From Singulisphaera sp. GP187 (lineage in GTDB: Bacteria > Planctomycetota > Phycisphaerae > Phycisphaerales > SM1A02): a stretch of DNA of 54,898 nucleotides. The position numbers and the translations under genes were made by a program. Of this stretch, positions 43,400-51,806 are shown piece after piece (the first letter of the stretch is position 1; each line of letters opens with the position of its first letter). The DNA lies in assembly GCA_945871445.1 (NCBI GenBank), contig CAMBWI010000008.1, forward strand, positions 1 to 54,898, given 5' to 3'. Below the pieces are notes generated by a model. That model was not told the DNA's origin and made no database searches. It worked only from the letters and a program-made list of their open reading frames with translations.

Positions 43400-44281
43400 T
43401 CATTGGTGACTGCGAGGAGAATTCCACTGAGTCCCTGGGGTGTAACCCAAAAGTGAATAGAGATCCTTGCGCGTTTGCATTTTGGGAAGCATCGATTCGA
43501 GTGATCCTTGCTTCTTCAAGCAATCGAGACCTTCTTCGACTGCATTCATTGCAATACGCATCAAAGAGAGCGGGAATATGACGATTGAATAGCCAAGCGC
43601 GCCGAATTCGCTCGCGGAAATGTGTTGCGTCTTGCCAAACTCCGTCATGTTTGCCAACGAATGTCCGGGCGATGCGTGTGCGAATGCTTTGAATTCGCTG
43701 GCGTCAGCGAGACCTTCGGGGAAAATGACATCCGCACCAGCCTCGCGATACAGATTGGCCCTGCGAATTGTTCCATCCATTCCTTCGATCGCCCTTGCGT
43801 CGGTGCGAGCAATGATCACGAAGTCGGGCGAAATTCGATGCTTCGCCATTGCGGAAATTTTGTCGGCCATCGCTTGTGCTGAGATAATTTCTTTTCCATC
43901 GAGATGACCGCAGCGTTTGGGAAAGACTTGATCTTCGATGTGCAATGCGGCAGCGCCAGCTCGTTCGTATTCCACAACGGTGCGAATGGCGCATTCGACT
44001 TCGCCAAATCCCGTGTCCGCATCAGCGATCACAGGGAGTCCACTTGCATCAGAAACTTCGCGAATGGTTCGAGTCATTTCTGTCATCGTTATCAATCCGA
44101 CATCTGGATAACCAGCGACATTTGCAGTCGCACCTCCCGAGATATAGCACGCGGAAAATCCAGCGCGCGCAACTGCACAAGCAACAAGCGCGTTGAATGC
44201 GCCTGGCGCAACAACAGTTCCTTGTTTCATCAATGATCGCAATCGAGAACCTAGATGAACGGTATTGAGATGATCATTCAT
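43400..44281 (-). CDS. Isocitrate lyase/PEP mutase family protein, PrpB-like
   Basis: 293 residues from the ATG at 44281; the longer frame to 44386 overlaps the upstream gene. The TIM barrel has the metal-binding Asp (ADADTGFGE), LHIEDQVFPKRCGHLDGK with the active-site KRCGH, ARTDAR and PEGL. It matches 2-methylisocitrate lyase (PrpB) best, which yields pyruvate and succinate from methylisocitrate in propionate breakdown. Related activities (oxaloacetate decarboxylase, other C-C lyases) cannot be excluded. It begins 16 bases after the upstream stop. Confidence 0.85.
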   Translation of the reverse strand: MNDHLNTVHLGSRLRSLMKQGTVVAPGAFNALVACAVARAGFSACYISGGATANVAGYPDVGLITMTEMTRTIREVSDASGLPVIADADTGFGEVECAIRTVVEYERAGAAALHIEDQVFPKRCGHLDGKEIISAQAMADKISAMAKHRISPDFVIIARTDARAIEGMDGTIRRANLYREAGADVIFPEGLADASEFKAFAHASPGHSLANMTEFGKTQHISASEFGALGYSIVIFPLSLMRIAMNAVEEGLDCLKKQGSLESMLPKMQTRKDLYSLLGYTPGTQWNSPRSHQ

Positions 44282-44297
44282 AGTGCACACTCTAGTT

Positions 44298-45641
44298 TCA
44301 TCTGCTGATGTCCCATACCCACGGCGCTTCGGGCTCTGGCCGAGTCTTGAACCAAACGATTTTGGATCGGTCATTTGGAAGATCAACCGTAAGAACGCTG
44401 GGAGGTTGTTTTTCCTCGCCCTTCTTTGGTTGATCGAATTCGAATTGCGGAATCTTTCCGCGGCTCGGTGTTGGCTTTACGCCAGCGGCTTTCTCGTATG
44501 GTTGAATGGGCGTAAATGTGTTTGGCTCGCTCGCACGAATTTGTGAAAAGCCTGGGCGCCACTGAGTTGGCGAAACAAAGTCACGGTCTTTCAGTTCGAC
44601 TTCAAGTGCAGCAAAGTTCACTGGGAGCGCACCTTCATTATCAAGTTGGCGCAATCCCTCGCCCAAAAATGCCATTCGCTCGCGCAAAGTTTCGTTCGCA
44701 CTTGAATTTTCTTTCAGTGCGAATGCTTTCCACTGTTTGTCGAATTCTTCCCAGCCTCTTTCGTCACGCAGGCCATACATGACGCTGAACGCGGCAAAGT
44801 TCGGCGTGCCTTCGGAAACGAGACGCAGATATTGCAAGAAGTATGAAGCATTTGCAGCCGTCTTTGCCTGAGTCAGAAACCTCACAACTGATGCGGATTG
44901 TTCCCGAAGTGCGCCAGTCGAATCTTGTGCGACTGCCAACTTCCACTCCTCCTCTGTCATCGAAATGAAGTCGAGCATCGAAATCGCTTTGCCATCGGTG
45001 ACGCTCTTGCGAACAACCGCAATCCCAGCTTCGCCAATTCCTCCAGCATCTCCCTTCGCATCTCGGCGTGCAAGAAAATCCAAGATCCCAACTTGAAGCG
45101 CAGGCGCAAGATCAGCACCACAACTCAATCGCAAATATTCCGCTCCTATCGCTGCGATCAAACCACGCGATGCAAATGGAGCAGGAACATCTTCGGTGCA
45201 AATTGCAATCCCCTGCCCAAGCGGGGAGAAAAATGCGAACGCGTCGCTTGGCGGATCAACTGCAAACTGCGATCGCATCGTTTCGGATAAATCTTCTTGA
45301 CTTGTAAAGAGAAGCGCCTGCTGAAGTCCTCTGCTGCGCGGACGCAATTGCCCAAGACCTGCATCAATTGTAAACCACAACTTATCAATGCCTTCGGCCG
45401 TTGTTAGATTTATTTTTGCAGATAAATCACTACGAATCCTGTGAGAAGTCGCAACAAACATCGCCTTCGATGTTCGATCCCACCAACTTTCACGCGCAAC
45501 TTGTTGATCTGCAACTGCAGTTGAAATTGCAATTGCACCAAGAATGAAAAATAAATTCACAAGTCGAGTGGCACCACGAAGCAGAAACGGCAGAGCAGAA
45601 TGTTGCTTTTTCGCAAAAAAAATGGTTTGATTATCAGGCAT
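44298..45641 (-). CDS. Membrane-anchored protein resembling inactive peptidase MA-type domain
   Basis: 447 residues. A hydrophobic segment near 28-44 is an uncleaved signal or anchor. The central region (RGLIAAIGAEYLRLS, then PALQVGILDFLARRD) has the arrangement of planctomycete DUF1570 or peptidase-MA proteins, in which an HExxH helix is followed by a PxWLxEGxA segment. Here the HExxH is absent. The C-terminus is Pro/Lys-rich. It may be a binding relic or an unrelated fold; confidence in the homology is low, but the gene itself is well supported by length and operon position. Confidence 0.6.
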   Translation of the reverse strand: MPDNQTIFFAKKQHSALPFLLRGATRLVNLFFILGAIAISTAVADQQVARESWWDRTSKAMFVATSHRIRSDLSAKINLTTAEGIDKLWFTIDAGLGQLRPRSRGLQQALLFTSQEDLSETMRSQFAVDPPSDAFAFFSPLGQGIAICTEDVPAPFASRGLIAAIGAEYLRLSCGADLAPALQVGILDFLARRDAKGDAGGIGEAGIAVVRKSVTDGKAISMLDFISMTEEEWKLAVAQDSTGALREQSASVVRFLTQAKTAANASYFLQYLRLVSEGTPNFAAFSVMYGLRDERGWEEFDKQWKAFALKENSSANETLRERMAFLGEGLRQLDNEGALPVNFAALEVELKDRDFVSPTQWRPGFSQIRASEPNTFTPIQPYEKAAGVKPTPSRGKIPQFEFDQPKKGEEKQPPSVLTVDLPNDRSKIVWFKTRPEPEAPWVWDISR

Positions 45642-45777
45642 TGGCCTTCTTTGATGTTTTCCTGGAAATGATTTTTTTAAAAAACTTTAAAAATTTAGCA
45701 GAATGAGGAACTAAACCTCGAAATGTATCGTAATTTAATTGTGTCAGGATCGGAGTAGGGACCTTTCTTGACATTGG

Positions 45778-45934
45778 TTTGCAGATCGGACGGGAATGGG
45801 AGTTCGCAGTAAATAAAGGGACGGCGAACAAACGGAACCGAATTGAATTGGATTGAGGGAAAAGGAATTGAGGGAATTGGGACTTCGAAAGAAGTGTTTT
45901 CAAGGGATGTGATTGAGAACCTCCGATCTGCGAA
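45778..45934 (+). ncRNA. Candidate structured RNA leader (riboswitch-like architecture)
   Basis: A closing stem pairs 45778-45790 with 45922-45934 (13 bp, one G-U). Inside are a GTTCGC/GCGAAC hairpin and ACTTC-GAAA-GAAGT, a stem capped by a GNRA tetraloop. A strong intrinsic terminator follows 22 bases later. This closed multi-hairpin domain followed by a terminator is the layout of an attenuating riboswitch. The ZTP, THF and c-di-GMP consensus segments I know are not present. It could also be an independent small RNA. Confidence 0.4.
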
Positions 45935-45955
45935 GGTAGGGAATAAGGAAAAGGG

Positions 45956-45999
45956 AGACCGGCCGCGACTCTGAAAAGGGCGCGGCCGAGTCTGTTTTT
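45956..45999 (+). terminator. Strong rho-independent terminator upstream of the PQQ-propeller gene
   Basis: A 12-bp GC-rich stem with one bulged base (AGACCGGCCGCG with CGCGGCCGAGTCT), a 13-base loop, then GTTTTT. It ends 66 bases before the next ATG, although no gene precedes it on this strand. That points to attenuation or a small RNA. Confidence 0.85.
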
Positions 46000-46065
46000 G
46001 GCGAAGTCGACCTGTGGCGGAACCACGGCGGATTCTGACAACTGGGTCGTATACTCCCAAACCCA

Positions 46066-47334
46066 ATGCGCAACCCAACATTCTTTCAATATCGAATCTG
46101 TATATGGAAAGCGTTTCCGTGCTTGATTGCGATTGCCCTCTCTTTGTTGACACTTGCCCCGATTTCTTTGGCAGCTTCAACCCCACCAACTCCCCAACAA
46201 CTCAATGAAATGTTCTTGGCTGGACCAACCGCCGTTGGTTCTATTGGGATGCGAACGGTCTGGCAATCGAAAATCAACCTGCTCGAAAATCAAAGTGCGA
46301 AGAATCTTTTCGTGACAAGTGGAGACAGTGTGTTTGTAGAAGACTCTGGCTGCCAAATGTCGCGAGTCTTGATTTCAGACGGTAGAACTCTGTGGAAAAA
46401 TGCTTGTGGACGAGCAGCTGACCATGTGCTCGGAGTCAACAGAGTGATGATTGGGAAGTTGGATGCGGTTCTTATCACTTTGGAAAACGCCATTGTCGGA
46501 CTCGACGCTTGGTCTGGGACACTCGCTCGAGCAGACAAGTTGACTCGACAACCTCGCACATCTGCTGTACTTGCTGGAAAGCATCTGATATTTGGCAGCG
46601 TACAAGGTCAAGTTGTATGGCAACAATTTGTTATTGGATATTTTTGGATGTCCAACGAACTCGGAGGTGCGATCGAAAAACCACCTATTTCTATTGAAAT
46701 CGACGACAGTTTGGCTATTGTGGCAGCAAGCACATCCGGCCAAGTCGCTCTATTGAATGCTGACACGACCAGACAAATATGGCGCAAGACACTTGGCGGT
46801 GCGATCAAGGGAACACTGGGAGTTGGTGCGAATGCGGTTTATGCCGCGTGCGCTGATCATTCCATCTCTGCACTTGAAGTCTCCGATGGAAGTCTTCGTT
46901 GGCGGTACCGCACGACTCAACCACTCACCAATGATGTTTTCTGCGATGGTGAATTGGTCTACACACAATTGAATGGGGAAGGTTTGCTGGCACTCGAAGC
47001 GAAACCTATTGCCACTGATGCGACATTTTCTAGAGATGGTGTAATGAAATGGAAGTGCAAGGTTGCTGGAAAACCTCTCTGCAGAGTTGGATCGCGAATA
47101 CTGTTGTGGGATATTGCAACCAAAACCTTGACGACTGTTGAAACCAGCAATGGAATCGTCGTTGCATCAGTCACTCTGCCAAAGGTTGAACACGTTGCTG
47201 TCAGTGGTCAGCTTGATCCAGATTTATACCTTCTGAGCAAGAACGGCATTGTGCAAAGATGCGAGACAATTGCGCGAGCAGATGCAGATGCTCAAGCTAG
47301 AGCCGCTGCGACCGCAGAGCCCACAGCGCCATGA
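46066..47334 (+). CDS. PQQ-like beta-propeller protein, exported
   Basis: 422 residues with a signal peptide (about 15-38, ending LAPISLAAS). The body has repeated propeller blades with a PQQ-type A-x-D-xx-G-x-xxW pattern: VLISDGRTLWKN, VGLDAWSGTLARA, VALLNADTTRQIWRKTLGG, ALEVSDGSLRWRYR and VETSNGIVVASV. It is similar to BamB and other quinoprotein-like propellers but has no evident cofactor residues. The C-terminus is Ala/Asp/Thr-rich. Its TGA overlaps the purH ATG (ATGA). Confidence 0.8.
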   Translation: MRNPTFFQYRICIWKAFPCLIAIALSLLTLAPISLAASTPPTPQQLNEMFLAGPTAVGSIGMRTVWQSKINLLENQSAKNLFVTSGDSVFVEDSGCQMSRVLISDGRTLWKNACGRAADHVLGVNRVMIGKLDAVLITLENAIVGLDAWSGTLARADKLTRQPRTSAVLAGKHLIFGSVQGQVVWQQFVIGYFWMSNELGGAIEKPPISIEIDDSLAIVAASTSGQVALLNADTTRQIWRKTLGGAIKGTLGVGANAVYAACADHSISALEVSDGSLRWRYRTTQPLTNDVFCDGELVYTQLNGEGLLALEAKPIATDATFSRDGVMKWKCKVAGKPLCRVGSRILLWDIATKTLTTVETSNGIVVASVTLPKVEHVAVSGQLDPDLYLLSKNGIVQRCETIARADADAQARAAATAEPTAP

Positions 47335-48938
47335 GCGAACTCGTACCAGTTCGACGCGCACTACTCTCTGTTAGCGATAAGAAAGATCTTGTTGCATTTG
47401 CCCGTGCGCTTGTGGAACACGGAATTGAAATCGTTTCGACTGGCGGAACTGCGAATGCTTTGGCTTCGCAGGGAATTCCAGTGATACCGATTGAACAGCT
47501 CACGGGCTTTCCAGAAATGATGGACGGGCGATTGAAGACGCTTCATCCTCGGGTTCATGGTGGATTGCTTGGCAAACGAGATTCGCCATCGCACCTTGCC
47601 GCGATGGCTGAACACGGAATCGCTCCAATCGACTTGGTCTGCGTCAATCTCTATCCATTCGAGGCAACCATACGCCGCGATGGCGTGACCGATGCAGAAG
47701 CGATCGAAAATATAGACATTGGCGGGCCGAGCATGATTCGTTCCGCATCGAAGAACTATTCTCACGTCTGCGTCGTGACGAATCCCGATCAATATGACCG
47801 TGTCTGCGCAGACTTGCGCAATCACAATGGTTCGACGACTGGAGCGTTGCGCCGCGAACTTGCAGCTGCCGCATTCTCGCGCACTGCTGCATATGACAGC
47901 GCAATCAGCGCATGGTTTGACTCAAAAGCGAATCGCGATTTTCCAAATGTGATGACTGTCAACTTGGTGAAGTCCGACGAGCTTCGATATGGAGAAAATC
48001 CACATCAACGCGCCGCGGCGTACATCTTGCCAGGTTCGCGCGAGCCCGCAGTTGTAGGTGCGCCACTGCTGCACGGGAAGGCGCTTTCGTACAACAATCT
48101 TCTCGATGCAAGCGCGGCTTTGGAATTAGTCCAAGACTTAACCGATCTCGATGCGAATCAGTTCGCGTGCGCGATCATCAAACACACGAATCCGTGCGGA
48201 GCTGCGATTGCACGATCAGCATCGGATACTTTTCTTCGTGCGTACGCTGGAGATCCGATTGCGGCATACGGAAGCATCGTCGCATTCAATGGAACGATCG
48301 ATGAGGCGACTGCTCTCTTGATGGTTGAAGGCGATCGATTTCTTGAAGTGGTCATTGCGGAGAAGTTCGAACCGGCTGCGTTCGATGCGCTCTCTCAAAG
48401 ATGGAAGAATGTCCGACTCATTGCGCTTGGTGCAATTCGACATCGAGTTGACCGCCCGCTCGCTCTGCGATCGATTCCTGGGGGGGTGTTGGTGCAAGAA
48501 CGCGACACACTCCCTGTGCGAGCAGAATCTTTCGAGCATGTTGCAGGCCCCGCTCCAACATCAACGGTCTTGGCTGATGCAGCGTTTGCGTTCACGATTG
48601 CGAAGCATCTCAAATCGAACGCAGTCTGCATCGCTGGCGGCGGAACTCTGTGGGGAGCAGGCACAGGACAAATGGATCGTGTCGCAAGTTGTGCGATCGC
48701 GATTGAAAAATCCAAGGCGAAGTTTGCGAGTGCACATTCTTCGGCAAGCGGCGTCATTCCCGTCGTAGGCAGCGATGCGTTTTTTCCCTTTGCCGATGGA
48801 CCAGAACTTCTTATTCGCGCTGGGGTCAAATGCATTGTGCACCCTGGAGGCTCCAAGCGTGATTCCGACACCACGGAATTGTGCTCCAAGCATGGAGTGA
48901 CTTGTTTGATTGCTGGATCAAGGCACTTTCGCCACTGA
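47331..48938 (+). CDS. purH: Bifunctional AICAR formyltransferase / IMP cyclohydrolase
   Basis: Catalyses the last two steps of IMP synthesis. 535 residues. The N-terminal cyclohydrolase (MGS-like) domain has ALLSVSDKKDLVAFARALV, STGGTANAL, GRLKTLHPRVHGGLL and NLYPFEATI. The C-terminal transformylase has RYGENPHQRAA, KALSYNNLLDASAAL, IIKHTNPCGAAIA and AKHLKSNAVCIAG with GAGTGQMDRV. Translation is coupled to the propeller gene by the ATGA overlap, an unusual neighbour. The length and domains are complete. Confidence 0.97.
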   Translation: MSELVPVRRALLSVSDKKDLVAFARALVEHGIEIVSTGGTANALASQGIPVIPIEQLTGFPEMMDGRLKTLHPRVHGGLLGKRDSPSHLAAMAEHGIAPIDLVCVNLYPFEATIRRDGVTDAEAIENIDIGGPSMIRSASKNYSHVCVVTNPDQYDRVCADLRNHNGSTTGALRRELAAAAFSRTAAYDSAISAWFDSKANRDFPNVMTVNLVKSDELRYGENPHQRAAAYILPGSREPAVVGAPLLHGKALSYNNLLDASAALELVQDLTDLDANQFACAIIKHTNPCGAAIARSASDTFLRAYAGDPIAAYGSIVAFNGTIDEATALLMVEGDRFLEVVIAEKFEPAAFDALSQRWKNVRLIALGAIRHRVDRPLALRSIPGGVLVQERDTLPVRAESFEHVAGPAPTSTVLADAAFAFTIAKHLKSNAVCIAGGGTLWGAGTGQMDRVASCAIAIEKSKAKFASAHSSASGVIPVVGSDAFFPFADGPELLIRAGVKCIVHPGGSKRDSDTTELCSKHGVTCLIAGSRHFRH

Positions 48939-48962
48939 GTGACTCTCGTTACGATCAAACCA

Positions 48963-49535
48963 ATGACCGCAGTCGCACTCGAACATCCTTCTCTCGCCGC
49001 AATCAAACGCGCTTTCCCCGATGCCAAATTGCAAGCCACTGAGTTTCGCAGACAAACCACTCTGCTTGTTCCTGCATCGAAATGCCACGAGATACTCCGA
49101 TTTCTGCGAGATGATCCAGAATGCGATTACAACATGCTTCTCGATCTTGGTGGCATTGATTATCTTGGATACCCCGCACCTCAACCAGCGCGATTTGCAG
49201 TGGTCTATCACTTAGTGAGTCACCGATTCAATCAACGATTGCGCGTGAAGGTCTCGTTGGATCCAACGATTGACACCACTGGCATACAAGATGATCCTGC
49301 GCTCTATCTTGATTCTGTGACAGATTTGTGGGCCGCAGCAGAATGGGCTGAACGCGAAGTCTTTGATATGTTTGGTATTCGCTTCCGAGGGCATCCAGAT
49401 TTAAGGCGGATATTGATGTGGAAGGACTATCCCGCCCATCCGCTTCGCAAGGATTACCCCCTTCGCGGACGAGGCGAACGAGAGCATTACCAGCGAGCCG
49501 CACGAAGCGATGGTTCCACTGGCGCTGGAATCTAG
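48963..49535 (+). CDS. nuoC: NADH-quinone oxidoreductase subunit C
   Basis: About 190 residues from the ATG at 48963; a GTG at 48939 directly after the purH stop is an alternative. The C-terminal family signature is clear: AAAEWAEREVFDMFGIRF, then GHPDLRRILMWKDYP and HPLRKDYPLRG. Subunit C is a peripheral-arm subunit of complex I and normally sits inside the nuo operon. Here it stands alone after purH, with no other nuo gene in the window. It probably still serves complex I encoded elsewhere. Confidence 0.92.
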   Translation: MTAVALEHPSLAAIKRAFPDAKLQATEFRRQTTLLVPASKCHEILRFLRDDPECDYNMLLDLGGIDYLGYPAPQPARFAVVYHLVSHRFNQRLRVKVSLDPTIDTTGIQDDPALYLDSVTDLWAAAEWAEREVFDMFGIRFRGHPDLRRILMWKDYPAHPLRKDYPLRGRGEREHYQRAARSDGSTGAGI

Positions 49536-49896
49536 GAAAATATTTGCGGCCGAGCGGGGCTATAAAGAGGCCGAATCGAGCCCTAGAAGCCGTCTTTTTA
49601 TCAAATAAACGCCTTTTTGATTTATTTAGGATTCATATAGATAGTTCCCGTCCAACGACTTGAAAGATTTTTGAGAAAAATCGACCGCAAAATTTGACCT
49701 TTCACAGATTGGGGACATATTCCAAATGTCATCGGTTCCGTCGCAATGTGTGACGGGGAAACTTGATGAGATTGGGAGTCTCGAAAAAGGTGAATCTAAA
49801 AAATCTGGTTTGAGACTTTGAATAAGTTGTTTGTTTCTTGGTGGATTTCCACTCAGAAACAAAACAGCAGAAAGTAAAAAAGGGAGATTTAAAGAA
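49536..49896. other. 361-base gap: leader and promoter of the PEP-CTERM-like gene
   Basis: No gene is seen. Features are a 7-bp hairpin (GATTTTT/AAAAATC near 49660-49680), an AGTCTC/GAGACT stem near 49774-49820, and a candidate promoter at 49693-49721. The AT-rich untranslated leader is about 170 bases if that promoter is used. Confidence 0.5.
49693..49721 (+). promoter_or_regulatory. Candidate sigma-70-type promoter
   Basis: TTTGAC, 17 bases, then CATATT. Both hexamers are partial matches to the consensus and the spacing is ideal. It is placed upstream of the PEP-CTERM-like gene. Confidence 0.4.
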
Positions 49897-50640
49897 ATGA
49901 AGACTTACGCACTATTGGGAGCCGTTGCGCTCATCACCTCATCCGCAAGCGCGATTTTCACTGGATGGACAGTCGAATCAGCCGTCGTTGGAGATCGAAC
50001 AATCTATAAGATCTACGCCAATTTCAGCAACACTGGAACAGCTGGATCTGAAGGTTCCAACGCACGCGTCTTGAACGTATTCGACTTCGGCAAGGCCGAT
50101 TCAACACCAGAAGGCAATCAGATCGCCGCTGGACGAAGTGGCGCTATGGGCGCTGTTCATAATGACAATTACATCGGTGACATCGATTCAGACGGCGACG
50201 GCTATCCTGATGTTTTCGGCAGCGTGGGAACTTGGGTTGGTGACGCAGCTGCAATGTCCTCAACTCAAGCTTTGACCGATTCCTTTGTCACCATGCAGGG
50301 CATTGGAAATGGTTGGGGAACAGCATTGGATCCATCGTTTGCGGTTCCTTACGGACCTCTCGCTTACGACATCGCACCTCCAGGCAACGTCAACGCTGGT
50401 TGGTATGACGCAACCCCAGGAACGCCGAACTTGGTCGGAACAGGCTTGAAGGTCCGACTGATGCAGATTGCACGCCTGACATCCAACACCAGTTCGTTCA
50501 CTGCGAACATGACCTTGGGTTATGCGGCTTTCGGTGCGACCACTCCACTCTTTGGATATGGAAGCTTTACGATTCCAGCTCCAGGAGCGATTGCTCTTCT
50601 TGGACTCGCTGGCGCATTCGGTCGACGTCGTCGCTCGTAA
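49897..50640 (+). CDS. Secreted protein with PEP-CTERM-like anchor
   Basis: 247 residues from the ATG at 49897, with an AAGGGAG site a little upstream. Signal peptide 1-20 (YALLGAVALITSSASA). The mature part is rich in Asn, Gly, Thr and Ser and includes a dockerin-like acidic run DIDSDGDGYPD, which suggests calcium binding. The C-terminus has the short PEP-CTERM-type motif: PAPGAIALLGLAGAF followed by GRRRRS. In Phycisphaerae such tails are recognised by exosortase-like sorting; no exosortase gene is in the window. It is followed by a strong terminator. Confidence 0.82.
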   Translation: MKTYALLGAVALITSSASAIFTGWTVESAVVGDRTIYKIYANFSNTGTAGSEGSNARVLNVFDFGKADSTPEGNQIAAGRSGAMGAVHNDNYIGDIDSDGDGYPDVFGSVGTWVGDAAAMSSTQALTDSFVTMQGIGNGWGTALDPSFAVPYGPLAYDIAPPGNVNAGWYDATPGTPNLVGTGLKVRLMQIARLTSNTSSFTANMTLGYAAFGATTPLFGYGSFTIPAPGAIALLGLAGAFGRRRRS

Positions 50641-50682
50641 TTCTGTAGGTTAAAAAACGTCAAGAAATTTCTTGACTGAACC

Positions 50683-50727
50683 GGTCGTCGTCCTTGGTCT
50701 CCCCGAGGATGACGACCTTTTTCTTTT
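50683..50727 (+). terminator. Rho-independent terminator of the PEP-CTERM-like gene
   Basis: A 12-bp stem (GGTCGTCGTCCT with AGGATGACGACC, one G-T) and an 11-base loop, followed by TTTTTCTTTT. It begins 43 bases after the stop. Confidence 0.92.
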
Positions 50728-50845
50728 GAGGTATTCGAAATTGTGCGCAGCAATTCATGCTTGTTTCATGTTGTTTTTTGTGTTTCAAAGTTGTGCGTGT
50801 CGAAAACTTCTCACTCAAAAAAATTTGGAAAACGAGCGAATAAAT

Positions 50846-51096
50846 TTGCATAGTGTGTTTTTTGGATTATGTTGTATATGAATCGCACGAGACAAACCTT
50901 TCAAAGTTTGCTCTTGACGCGAGGCCACTGGAGAGGTTGAGTAGAAAAGGGATTTGATTACGAATATTTTTTGCGAAGGATGTTGTTCCATCAATAACTT
51001 CTAACGCAGCGGGCTCTCTTCGTTGAGCCTGACTTTCGATTTTCCTTCCCATCCATCCTGCGACACCCCCCCCAAAAGGGGGGGCTGTTGTTTTTG
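50846..51096 (+). ncRNA. Candidate small RNA with own promoter and C/G-run terminator
   Basis: TTGCAT, 16 bases and TATGTT form a promoter-like pair (50846-50873). Downstream are hairpins (CAAAC/GTTTG, GGCTC/GAGCC). The region ends at a 7-bp C/G hairpin with an AAAA loop (51067-51084), then CTGTTGTTTTTG. No protein is encoded. A transcript of roughly 210 bases is possible; this is speculative. Confidence 0.3.
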
Positions 51097-51208
51097 CTCT
51101 TGATTATCCTTGCGCTTGATTTTGCGATTGTTTTTAGTTTCTTGCGTGAAACATCTCTGCGAATCGGATCTCGTGATCCTCATCCAAGATTCGAGCGGTG
51201 AACGAGTG

Positions 51209-51793
51209 TTATTTCTTATCAGCCGCGATAGCGTCGGCCAAACTCATATATCGCAAGTATTGCAAGCCAACCGATGCGCCAGCCATCAGTCCCTTTTGCC
51301 CTGTGATATAGACCGCAACTCCATTGTCGTATGCAGCAACACCAGCAGTTCCGGCATTACCGCCAACGACAGTTCCGCTCGCGCTCCCAGCAAGCACATT
51401 CTTCTTGAAGTCTTCGAAGCGCTCAGCAGTTTGAAACACAATCAACATTTGAAGCCCCTGCCCACCAATTTGCAATCCGATGCTCGGGTTGCTTACTGCC
51501 GCCCATGCTTCTTGCTTTCCACTTGGAGAGAAGACAGCGCCGCGACCAAACTGTCCGCCACCAAAGAGAAACCCCCACTTACCAACTCCGGGAAAGACTG
51601 CATAGCCGACACTCTTATCGAGTTGGGCTTGAAGTCCAGAAATTTCGCTCAAAAATAAGGCACGGCTGTCTTCTGCTTCTTTTGTAAATGCTGCACGATC
51701 TTCAATTTTGGGTGCAGTATCACATCCATTCAATCCAGTGATTGCGATGAGAGCGAGAATGGACGAGCAGAGGAATCTTGCAGAAATCTCCAT
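51209..51793 (-). CDS. SYLF/Ysc84-domain lipoprotein
   Basis: 194 residues. Lipoprotein signal with Cys24 (ITGLNGC). The body matches the Ysc84/SYLF lipid-binding domain: SVGYAVFPGVGKWGFLFGG, GRGAVFSPSG, then IGLQIGGQGLQMLIVF and the Gly-rich GLMAGASVGLQYL end. SYLF domains bind phosphoinositides in eukaryotes; bacterial members are envelope proteins of unknown role. It starts 13 bases after the glyS stop on the same strand. Confidence 0.88.
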   Translation of the reverse strand: MEISARFLCSSILALIAITGLNGCDTAPKIEDRAAFTKEAEDSRALFLSEISGLQAQLDKSVGYAVFPGVGKWGFLFGGGQFGRGAVFSPSGKQEAWAAVSNPSIGLQIGGQGLQMLIVFQTAERFEDFKKNVLAGSASGTVVGGNAGTAGVAAYDNGVAVYITGQKGLMAGASVGLQYLRYMSLADAIAADKK

Positions 51794-51806
51794 GGCGGTA
51801 AATCTA

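Larger units (their letters stand above)
45642..46065. other. 424-base gap with structured RNA and terminator
   Basis: No coding region is supported. The gap holds a 13-bp long-range stem, a 6-bp hairpin, a GAAA-capped hairpin and a strong plus-strand terminator (separate entries). The two overlapping minus-strand frames have no protein-like features. Confidence 0.7.
50641..51208. other. 568-base gap between convergent genes
   Basis: Holds the terminator of the PEP-CTERM-like gene, a 14-bp palindrome CAAGAAATTTCTTG (50661-50674), a promoter-like pair and a C8-A4-G7 hairpin with a nearby T-run. No coding region has convincing support; the 69-codon frame at 50672 lies in the terminator and shows no protein-like features. 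Confidence 0.6.

Noticed and set aside
45778-45999. ZTP, THF or c-di-GMP riboswitch ahead of the purH operon
   Set aside because: The overall shape is right but the conserved core segments of these classes are not found by eye, so only an unnamed candidate is reported.
45634-46189. Two overlapping minus-strand frames of about 150 codons
   Set aside because: Ser/Arg/Pro-rich, without motifs, crossing a strong hairpin and the start of the propeller gene.
49536-49600. Terminator after nuoC
   Set aside because: GGGCT and AGCCC could pair around a long loop, but the T-run is displaced and the stem is short.
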